Positions 1 through 4,483 of a stretch of DNA of 5,081 bases are shown piece after piece (positions within the stretch are counted from its first letter, which is position 1; every line of letters starts with the position of its first letter). Origin of the DNA: DMER64 sp041652255. GTDB taxonomy: Bacteria > Bacteroidota > Bacteroidia > Bacteroidales > UBA932. Made by a program: the position numbers and the translations under genes. The notes beneath the pieces are model-generated. The model did no database searches. It was not told the DNA's origin and saw only the letters and a list, made by a program, of their open reading frames with translations. The DNA is taken from positions 1 to 5,081 of the forward strand of contig JBAZHT010000107.1 of the NCBI GenBank assembly GCA_041652255.1, read 5' to 3'.

Positions 1-39
1 ATGCCCTGATGCAAAAATTGTTTCCCGGCGGCCGGTAGC

Positions 40-123
40 TCAAAAGACGCCGTTGGTATAACCCAGCCAGCGGAGTACGGTTTCTCCCCAAAGAAAAATG
101 ACACCCCAGGTGACAGCCATCAT
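40..123 (-). CDS. possible 27-residue hydrophobic ORF overlapping the truncated porin stop
   Basis: An ATG at 121-123 overlaps the porin TGA (ATGA). It opens a frame of 27 residues that starts MMAVTWGVIFLWGE and ends LGYTNGVF before TGA at 40-42. It reads like one membrane helix or the C-terminal end of a membrane protein. The frame is open upstream only as far as a TGA about 36 bases before the ATG. It could be a small membrane protein coupled to the porin stop, the tail of another gene joined here by deletion, or chance. I do not recognise a family. Confidence 0.22.
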   Translation of the reverse strand: MMAVTWGVIFLWGETVLRWLGYTNGVF

Positions 124-548
124 AAGGATGCCAAAACGGCTGCTTCCATGGAAAAAAGGTTTTCAAAATGACCGGCTTCGATCTCCAGATTTTTAATTCC
201 CGAGTATGTAATGTAAGCTTCCGTGATCCGGGGTCTGAGTTGTGAAAGATCTACCTGGAATTCCCCGAACCAGTTGCGGGCAATCTGTGTTTTCAAACCT
301 AACCGGGCTCTTCGTACGTTTCCTCTTCCGGGAATGGGATCGTAGTCTGCGTAATACCCCATAAAGACGCTGCCGTCCAGATGTACAAAACCGTCCACCC
401 ACAACCGGAATGATCCTTCTGGAGTGTTTACAACACGTATCCCCCGGGGTTCTCCCGGCAGGCTGTCTTTGGAATATTGCCCCCATGCAGGCAAAACACA
501 AAGAGACCATAGAAAAAAGAATACAGTTTTTTTCACAACTATTCCCAT
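120..548 (-). CDS. porin O/P-like outer membrane protein, N-terminal third only (truncated)
   Basis: The 142-residue product begins with a Sec signal peptide (hydrophobic core about residues 8-19, likely cut after AWG). It continues like the start of the phosphate-selective porin O/P family: a VDGFVHLDG strand, the RRARLGLKTQ strand, then WFGEFQVDLSQ and the GHFENLFSME segment, which matches the family's G-F-K-x-P-F-S-x-E region. Family members are normally about 350-450 residues and form an outer membrane beta-barrel. This frame leaves the family pattern just after FSME and stops at 120-122, so about two thirds of the barrel is missing. The ATG lies inside the end of the preceding DUF4402 gene (ATGGGAATAG, 10 bases shared with its TAG stop), which fixes the start and suggests translational coupling. 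Family assignment is fairly firm. Whether the break is a real pseudogene, a deletion joint or a sequence error near the window edge cannot be told from here. Confidence 0.65.
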   Translation of the reverse strand: MGIVVKKTVFFFLWSLCVLPAWGQYSKDSLPGEPRGIRVVNTPEGSFRLWVDGFVHLDGSVFMGYYADYDPIPGRGNVRRARLGLKTQIARNWFGEFQVDLSQLRPRITEAYITYSGIKNLEIEAGHFENLFSMEAAVLASL

Positions 549-1018
549 ATAAGGGAGAGCTGCAGATTACCGGTATATACGCCGCCGGGATTGGTCGCGT
601 AATCGGCTATGCCTATGGTACCTCCCAGGTATACGGTTCTTGGTGTATTTTTTAAATTATATAAGGGGGTAGCGGGCCAATACGTGATGTTGTAAATTTC
701 CCGGGTATAACCGCCTCCTTCACGGGTAAGGATAACAGAGCCGGGGACGGCAATATGGGTTACGTCAGGATTTCCTTTTCCGGCGCCATACAAATAAATT
801 TCTGCGGGATGAAAAACGGAACTTTTAAGTTCAACGGATCCGGTGGCCGTACGGCTAAGGTTCCCGTTACTTACATTTAATGAAACGGTTCCCCACCAAC
901 CGGTTACTGCCACCTTGCCAAAATTGAAATTTTTAATCACATCCGCACCCAATTGTGCTTTGGCTGTAGTGGCAGACAGCATAAGTAAAAGGGCAAAAAA
1001 GGGGATTTTCAATTTCAT
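539..1018 (-). CDS. DUF4402-type secreted subunit F, lacking an N-terminal donor strand
   Basis: The 159-residue product has a Sec signal peptide (MKLKIPFF start, hydrophobic to about residue 16, likely cut after AKA at 21). The DUF4402 hallmark FNFG is at residues 31-34, YLGGT is about 30 residues from the end, and the C-terminal strand is GVYTGNLQLSLIWE. Its glycine is 14 residues from the end and the penultimate residue is Trp, as in a PapD-type chaperone recognition strand. Unlike the four other paralogues here, only nine residues separate the predicted cleavage site from FNFG, against 25-28 in the others. The alternating-hydrophobic N-terminal stretch is therefore missing. The gene lies 23 bases after the chaperone stop and overlaps the porin start by 10 bases, so it is the middle gene of a compact operon. 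By analogy with pilus tips it may be a terminal subunit or adhesin, which is inference. Family call good, role uncertain. Confidence 0.75.
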   Translation of the reverse strand: MKLKIPFFALLLMLSATTAKAQLGADVIKNFNFGKVAVTGWWGTVSLNVSNGNLSRTATGSVELKSSVFHPAEIYLYGAGKGNPDVTHIAVPGSVILTREGGGYTREIYNITYWPATPLYNLKNTPRTVYLGGTIGIADYATNPGGVYTGNLQLSLIWE

Positions 1019-1041
1019 AAAGAGACCAATTGAAAGAATTT

Positions 1042-1884
1042 TCAGGGAAGCTCCAGTTGTGCGGAAGCATATGTTTCAGGTTTCACATCCGATTGGGCGT
1101 TGTAAGTGATCAGCAATTTTCCGGAACTCAGATCCGTTCCAACCAGTTGGTTGAGTTCCATACGGAATCTGCGGACGGCATTTGGCGTGTATACGGCAAT
1201 ACCGTTTACCACTCCCACTATGGTTTCAGTTCCTTCCGCAGATACGTGCGTCACGGTCAGATCTCCGTAAACAGACATATTACCGGAACGGTGGAAAGTC
1301 ATTTGCAGTTGCGGCGCACCTTCTTCCGGTTTTTCCAACACCAGATCGGAAATGTACACTTCTGTGGTAGGTTCTCCAACACGGATGATCACGGGAATGG
1401 TAATCCCGAAAATGGGGATCAGCCGTACGCTAACCGAGGTCGTGTCCCGGGTGGGATCTTCCTCTCCCAGGGCTACCTGGTTGGGGACGGCGCGAAAATA
1501 TACGTGAGAGCGGTATTCACCCGGATCCAGCCGTTCCCTTCCTATCACCTGCATGCGGACCGTCTGGGCCTCATTGGGCGCAAGGGTTACCGAGCGGGGG
1601 AAAAACCGCAGGTGATTGTCGGCAAAAAACTGTCCGGGATCCGGTTCCGTAATTTCTTCAAAGGCACCTTCTTCGGTCATGCGGTATTGAATAAATGAGA
1701 TGTTATAGCGGGCCGTATCACGTCCTGTATTGGCCAGGTTGAGTTCCATTACCCTGCTTGATCCGTCAAACACCACGCGGCGGGGTGTTACCAGCAGGTT
1801 TCCCTGTGCCAGGGCACCAGGGATCATGACACCGGAAAAAAGCACCAATGCAAGGAGAAAAACAATTTTTTTAGATTCAAACAT
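1042..1884 (-). CDS. PapD-like periplasmic fimbrial chaperone
   Basis: The 280-residue product has a Sec signal peptide (MFESKKIVFLLALV, likely cut after ALA at 26), then a PapD-like immunoglobulin domain. The segment RVVFDG (36-41) matches the PapD region around Arg8, so Arg36 should be the residue that anchors a subunit's C-terminal carboxylate. It is followed by the MELNLANTG strand (46-54), the FFPRSVTLAPNEAQTVRM block (94-111), GEYRSHVYF (122-130) and the G1-like strand RLIPIFGITIPVIIR (154-168). A second domain occupies about 170-280. The second PapD anchor, Lys112, has no clear counterpart in my eye alignment. The family binds pilin subunits in the periplasm by donor-strand complementation and delivers them to an outer membrane usher. 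Five candidate clients flank it; no usher is present in the window. It is the first gene of an operon with F and the porin-like gene, behind its own promoter. The product is somewhat longer than the usual 230-250 residues. Confidence 0.85.
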   Translation of the reverse strand: MFESKKIVFLLALVLFSGVMIPGALAQGNLLVTPRRVVFDGSSRVMELNLANTGRDTARYNISFIQYRMTEEGAFEEITEPDPGQFFADNHLRFFPRSVTLAPNEAQTVRMQVIGRERLDPGEYRSHVYFRAVPNQVALGEEDPTRDTTSVSVRLIPIFGITIPVIIRVGEPTTEVYISDLVLEKPEEGAPQLQMTFHRSGNMSVYGDLTVTHVSAEGTETIVGVVNGIAVYTPNAVRRFRMELNQLVGTDLSSGKLLITYNAQSDVKPETYASAQLELP

Positions 1885-1918
1885 GATCCGCAGTTTTAAG
1901 AGTTTTATACCAATCGAA

Positions 1919-1926
1919 CAAAGATA
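1919..1926 (-). promoter_or_regulatory. -7 promoter element of the chaperone operon
   Basis: TATCTTTG on the minus strand is an exact TAnnTTTG match. It sits 34 bases before the chaperone ATG, which gives a leader of roughly 30 bases. Only a weak TTAG is found about 18 bases upstream, where a -33 TTTG would be expected. Confidence 0.5.
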
Positions 1927-1946
1927 ATAAAAAAATGTAAACTGCT

Positions 1947-1970
1947 AATACCTTTGATTTAAAGGGTATT
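1947..1970 (-). terminator. weak AT-rich stem-loop after gene D
   Basis: On the minus strand AATACCCTTT pairs with AAAGGTATT, giving nine pairs with one bulged C and a five-base loop (AAATC). It begins three bases after the D stop codon. A T-run follows only about 13 bases later, so it is a poor intrinsic terminator and may only slow or stabilise the transcript. Confidence 0.3.
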
Positions 1971-1973
1971 TGT

Positions 1974-2516
1974 TTAATTGTAGGTGAAAGTAATGGTATA
2001 CGTTCCCGTATAGACACCAACCGGGTTTTGTGATAGTGATTCTACGTTAAGTACGGCTCCCACATAAAAGGTCAGTTTGCCGTTCATGTCCAGCTTTGCC
2101 GAATTGGAAGGCATTGAAACCCAGTTATTAACGATCATTTGATGTGCGGAATTGGATGTGTTTATCAATGTAGCGGGTCCGGGCAGGGTGATGGAAACAC
2201 TGCAGTCCGGATATCCTACTACTTCGTAAATAGCCGGGCTTGGACTGCCCCCTGCGGCCAATTGAATTGCGTTCCCGGTGGATGTCCGGTCTATGCCGGA
2301 TGTTGGAGCGATGATAATGGATCCCCCGCCCTCCCCGTCAATGAAGAACCTGCCGAAATTCAACGGGGTCGCTTCTGTGGCAGAAAGCACATCTATCAAC
2401 TCGGCAAATGCCGTGCTGGTAACTTCAGGATCGGGGTCCAGGGCAAAAGACTGAACCCGGGAAGATCCCAGGAAAGCAAGGGTGAGCAGGAACGGTATCC
2501 AATATTTTGGTTTCAT
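1974..2516 (-). CDS. DUF4402-type secreted pilin-like subunit D
   Basis: The 180-residue product has a signal peptide (likely cut after SFA at 25), so the mature protein starts LDPDPEV. Residues 32-44 alternate hydrophobic and polar (V32, A36, A38, L40, L44), as a donor strand would. The DUF4402 hallmark LNFG is at 52-55, followed by a glycine-rich turn and YVGAVL. The C-terminal strand is GVYTGTYTITFTYN, with glycine 14 from the end and penultimate Tyr179. There is a single cysteine in the mature part (in GYPDCSV), so no intramolecular disulphide like that of classical fimbrial subunits. It is the closest paralogue of C: both begin with DPDP and share an A-E-L-x-x-x-L-S-A block before LNFG. 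It has its own promoter directly before the ATG and a strong hairpin separating it from C, so it is probably a separate unit. DUF4402 itself has no firmly assigned function; the pilin role is inferred from the C-terminal motif and the neighbouring chaperone. Confidence 0.8.
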   Translation of the reverse strand: MKPKYWIPFLLTLAFLGSSRVQSFALDPDPEVTSTAFAELIDVLSATEATPLNFGRFFIDGEGGGSIIIAPTSGIDRTSTGNAIQLAAGGSPSPAIYEVVGYPDCSVSITLPGPATLINTSNSAHQMIVNNWVSMPSNSAKLDMNGKLTFYVGAVLNVESLSQNPVGVYTGTYTITFTYN

Positions 2517-2520
2517 ACTG

Positions 2521-2528
2521 TAAAGATA
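2521..2528 (-). promoter_or_regulatory. -7 promoter element immediately before gene D
   Basis: TATCTTTA on the minus strand is one base off TAnnTTTG. Only four bases (CAGT) lie between it and the D start codon. Transcription would begin at or next to the ATG, giving a leaderless or nearly leaderless mRNA. A TTTT run at 2544-2547 is the only -33 candidate, with a spacing a few bases short. Confidence 0.4.
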
Positions 2529-2543
2529 CGTGTTTTTTACTAG

Positions 2544-2578
2544 AAAACGCTTCCCCGGCGTACCGCAGGAAGCGTTTT
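2544..2578 (-). terminator. intrinsic terminator between genes C and D
   Basis: There is an 11-base-pair perfect stem, AAAACGCTTCC with GGAAGCGTTTT. Inner CGG/CCG pairs can extend it. The outer A and T runs mean it could act in either direction. It lies 25 bases after the C stop and just before the D promoter, so it should end the B-C transcript and isolate D. Confidence 0.65.
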
Positions 2579-2602
2579 GTATTTTATTTGGCTCTTAAAT
2601 TT

Positions 2603-3127
2603 TTATTGGTAAGCAAAGGTTACCTGGTAAGTGTCGCTGTATACACCCACCGCGATTCCGGAATTGGGAACCGTTAAGGTAGCTCCGACGTATACGGTGG
2701 CATCACCTGTGGAGCTCAATGTGACTGTGCTGGCCGATACGGTGAAAGAGGCCACATTCATAACATCCGAGCTGGTTGAATGAGAAAGGTTTACCGAACC
2801 GTTAGCAGGCAGGGTTACTTCAACAGTCTGGCTGGCCAGACCGCTGATATCAAACGAAGCGGAACTGGGAGCACCACCGCCTATGGTGGCAACGGTCCCT
2901 GTAGTGGTGATGGCTCCGGCAGCGGTACCGGCTACGGCAATTGTTCCGCCGCTTTCCCCGGCAATGAACTTCCCGAAATTCAACTGATCCACTTCCTCTG
3001 CAGAAAGGGCTTCCACCAGTTCGGCAGTGGCTGTTGCAGTTACAGGATCTGGATCAAAAGCAAAAGTGTTCAGGGAAAACCCGATGAACAGTAGACTAAA
3101 GATCAGGGGAAGTATAAGCTTTTTCAT
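2603..3127 (-). CDS. DUF4402-type secreted pilin-like subunit C
   Basis: The 174-residue product has a signal peptide (MKKLILPLIF, likely cut after TFA at 23). The mature start is FDPDPV, followed by an alternating stretch (V29, A31, A33, A35, L37) that fits a donor strand. LNFG is at 49-52. A Gly/Ala/Thr-rich middle follows, then an ASQTVEVTLPA strand, YVGATLTV and the C-terminal strand GVYSDTYQVTFAYQ, with glycine at -14 and penultimate Tyr173. There are no cysteines. Composition is typical of a small secreted beta-sandwich subunit. The gene follows B by 95 bases, with a strong stem-loop in between. I see no convincing promoter of its own; the best is TATATTTC at 3199-3206, before the stem-loop, so it is probably read through from B at a reduced level. 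It is the sister paralogue of D. Family call good; the role as a fibre subunit is inferred. Confidence 0.8.
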   Translation of the reverse strand: MKKLILPLIFSLLFIGFSLNTFAFDPDPVTATATAELVEALSAEEVDQLNFGKFIAGESGGTIAVAGTAAGAITTTGTVATIGGGAPSSASFDISGLASQTVEVTLPANGSVNLSHSTSSDVMNVASFTVSASTVTLSSTGDATVYVGATLTVPNSGIAVGVYSDTYQVTFAYQ

Positions 3128-3167
3128 TGTTGTGTTTTTAAATTCCTTTTTTTAATTTTCCCCGGAA

Positions 3168-3192
3168 CGCTCCTTCCCGCACGGAAGGAGCG
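3168..3192 (-). other. strong stem-loop between genes B and C
   Basis: There is a 10-base-pair perfect stem, CGCTCCTTCC with GGAAGGAGCG, around a five-base loop. It lies 30 bases after the B stop and 40 bases before the C start. The 3' side is followed by TTCCGGGG rather than a T-run, so it is not a classical terminator. A transcript-stabilising or processing stem that favours B over C is more likely, as in other pilus operons. Confidence 0.55.
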
Positions 3193-3222
3193 ACCGAGGA
3201 AATATATTTTTGTGGAACTATT

Positions 3223-3732
3223 TTAGTTGTAGTTAACGATCACATTAAAATTTCCAGTGTATGCTCCGGCTACCTGGTTGGCTCCAACATTCAAAGTTGC
3301 ACCAACATTAAATGTATCAGAACCTCCGGTAAGGACATTTGTCGAATTGGAAGTAAAAGCATCTACTGTCATAGTGTTTGTTTCGTCAGAAATTGTAATG
3401 GAAGTAGGGAGAGTCACTGCATATGCAGCACCTGATAAACCGGCTGCTGTAAATTCTGCTGCAGTAACTGTTCCGGCTACTGAAGGAAGGGTTCCTGTTC
3501 CGCCATCAGAAGTTCTCTCGCCAGTAACACTTAATACAACAGTAAAATTTGAACCAGATGCTGCAATGTTCCCGAAATTAAGATCTACAGCTTTTGTAAT
3601 AGAAATTGGAGTAACAATGTTTGCAGCTGCCTGGGCTGTTCCTGTTGCGTTGTTGGCTTGTCCGAAAGAAATGTTGGTGAAAGCAAAGATGGCTACTGAG
3701 AGCGTGAAAAATTTAAGAATTGTTGTTTTCAT
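3223..3732 (-). CDS. DUF4402-type secreted pilin-like subunit B, candidate major subunit
   Basis: The 169-residue product has a signal peptide (MKTTILKFFTLSVAIF, likely cut after SFG at 24). An alternating stretch follows (A33, A35, A37, I39, then PISI at 42-45), then LNFG at 51-54, an AAYAVTLPTSIT-like strand, NVGATLNV and the C-terminal strand GAYTGNFNVIVNYN, with glycine at -14 and penultimate Tyr168. There are no cysteines. It looks like the most typical DUF4402 protein of the set. Three features suggest it is the most expressed subunit: the best promoter in the window, a transcript-protecting stem-loop after the gene, and a visibly more A/T-rich coding sequence with different codon choice from its neighbours. 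The last could instead mean recent transfer. No Shine-Dalgarno is present; the region before the ATG is A/T-rich (TATTCATT). The major-subunit idea is inference. Confidence 0.82.
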   Translation of the reverse strand: MKTTILKFFTLSVAIFAFTNISFGQANNATGTAQAAANIVTPISITKAVDLNFGNIAASGSNFTVVLSVTGERTSDGGTGTLPSVAGTVTAAEFTAAGLSGAAYAVTLPTSITISDETNTMTVDAFTSNSTNVLTGGSDTFNVGATLNVGANQVAGAYTGNFNVIVNYN

Positions 3733-3803
3733 AATGAATATTTTAAATTGTTTTTTAAACTAAAAATTGACTTGTAAATGCGAGTCTCTTTTCAAACGTG
3801 ATG

Positions 3804-3835
3804 CAAAGATATGATACCCGTTATTAACGGGAAAA
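3804..3835 (-). promoter_or_regulatory. promoter of gene B (-33 and -7 elements)
   Basis: On the minus strand, TATCTTTG at 3804-3811 matches TAnnTTTG exactly. TTTTC ends at 3831, 19 bases upstream, which is the right place for a -33 TTTG-like element. The start site would be near 3798-3800, leaving a leader of about 65 bases before the B ATG. Confidence 0.65.
3817..3831. promoter_or_regulatory. operator-like palindrome inside the gene B promoter
   Basis: CCCGTTA-T-TAACGGG is a perfect inverted repeat with 7-base arms and a single central base. It fills the spacer between the -33 and -7 elements. A further half-site-like CCCGTTTA lies at 3847-3854 on the minus strand, 23 bases upstream of the matching half. 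A one-base loop makes an RNA hairpin role unlikely, so a dimeric DNA-binding protein site is the better reading. Confidence 0.5.
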
Positions 3836-3909
3836 TGGTTTCAACATAAACGGGGTTTTTATCTACGAACAGGCTTTATTGCTCAACGACGAGGGTAAAT
3901 GTTCGGTCG

Positions 3910-4440
3910 TTAATCATAAGAAACGGTCACCGTAAAGGTACCGGTGTATTCTCCCAATTGCTGCCCCCACCACATGGTGACGGTGCCGCCTACATAAAAG
4001 ACGTCTTCACCGGCGGCGCCCAGTTGCAGACTGGTTGCCGAGCTGGTCAGATCCAGGTTAAGTTCGCTAGAGCCACCCTGGTGAATGAGTGTGTGGGTCC
4101 AGTTGGGGACAGTAATGTTTACAGATGCATAGGGAGTTCCTGTTACCCTGAATTTTGCAGAGGAAACGATACCCGTACTCGGCAAAAGAGAGGCGGCACC
4201 CGATGCGGTGCGTTGCGGATTCTCTTCTGCAGTCACAGTAACGTATCCGGTACCGGGTCCGGGAGAAGCAAACCCAAATGAGAGATAGGATTCTTTGGCA
4301 ATAGATATGGGTATGATCACTTCAATTTCAAGCTGTGCGGTCAGGGGAATGTTCATTGTATTGGATTGTCCATACAACATGGGAAACCCGCCCAAAAAGA
4401 GCATTGACAATAGAAACCGGTGTTTTGCAGCGCTTTTCAT
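3910..4440 (-). CDS. DUF4402-type secreted pilin-like subunit A
   Basis: From the ATG at 4438-4440 the product is 176 residues. It has a signal peptide (MKSAAKHRFLLSMLFLGG, likely cut after LYG at 24), then the clearest alternating-hydrophobic strand of the set (I31, L33, A35, L37, I39, V41, I43, I45). LSFG is at 53-56, TGTPYASVNITVP at 100-112, then YVGGTV and the C-terminal strand GEYTGTFTVTVSYD, with glycine at -14 and penultimate Tyr175. There are no cysteines. The open frame extends upstream to 4596, but that part overlaps the divergent regulator. A second ATG at 4458 lies upstream of the -7 box, so 4440 is preferred. The gene is divergent from the response regulator (43 bases apart) and 177 bases upstream of B, with no clear terminator between them. 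It diverges more from B, C and D than C and D do from each other; it may be a minor or adaptor subunit, which is speculative. Confidence 0.8.
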   Translation of the reverse strand: MKSAAKHRFLLSMLFLGGFPMLYGQSNTMNIPLTAQLEIEVIIPISIAKESYLSFGFASPGPGTGYVTVTAEENPQRTASGAASLLPSTGIVSSAKFRVTGTPYASVNITVPNWTHTLIHQGGSSELNLDLTSSATSLQLGAAGEDVFYVGGTVTMWWGQQLGEYTGTFTVTVSYD

Positions 4441-4447
4441 CCGATCA

Positions 4448-4455
4448 CAAAGGTA
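4448..4455 (-). promoter_or_regulatory. -7 promoter element of gene A
   Basis: TACCTTTG on the minus strand is an exact TAnnTTTG match, seven bases before the A ATG at 4440. The expected start site leaves a leader of only a few bases. No TTTG is present at the -33 position. Confidence 0.5.
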
Positions 4456-4470
4456 CATAAAAATATTTTT

Positions 4471-4478
4471 TATATTTG
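4471..4478 (+). promoter_or_regulatory. -7 promoter element of the response regulator gene
   Basis: TATATTTG on the plus strand is an exact TAnnTTTG match, five bases before the regulator ATG at 4484, again implying a nearly leaderless transcript. Its -33 zone coincides with the -7 box of the divergent gene A promoter. Confidence 0.5.
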
Positions 4479-4483
4479 TACCC

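Noticed and set aside
12..38. GC-rich CCGG/CCGG stem followed by TTTTT at the left end as a terminator
   Set aside because: Only about four pairs around a three-base loop, with several bases before the T-run; not enough support.
1030..1698. Long plus-strand open frame (222 residues) antisense to the chaperone
   Set aside because: It has no recognisable domain or signal and is rich in His, Arg and Gly in a way typical of a shadow frame; the minus-strand chaperone accounts for the region.
3257..3763. Plus-strand open frame (168 residues) antisense to gene B
   Set aside because: It mirrors the B codons almost end to end, and B has a signal peptide, promoter and family motifs; the antisense frame has none.
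3817..3831. Palindrome before B read as a terminator hairpin for gene A
   Set aside because: The loop would be one base and no T-run follows; it lies between -33 and -7 elements.
3881..3912. AACGAC/GTCGTT inverted repeat just after the A stop as a terminator
   Set aside because: Six pairs with a loop of about 15 bases and no T-run; too weak to call.
539..4440. The secreted proteins as spore coat U (SCPU) type archaic pilins
   Set aside because: The length is similar and the chaperone association fits, but the LNFG hallmark near the N-terminus, YVG-x-x-L and G-x-YTG ending, and lack of paired cysteines fit DUF4402 better.
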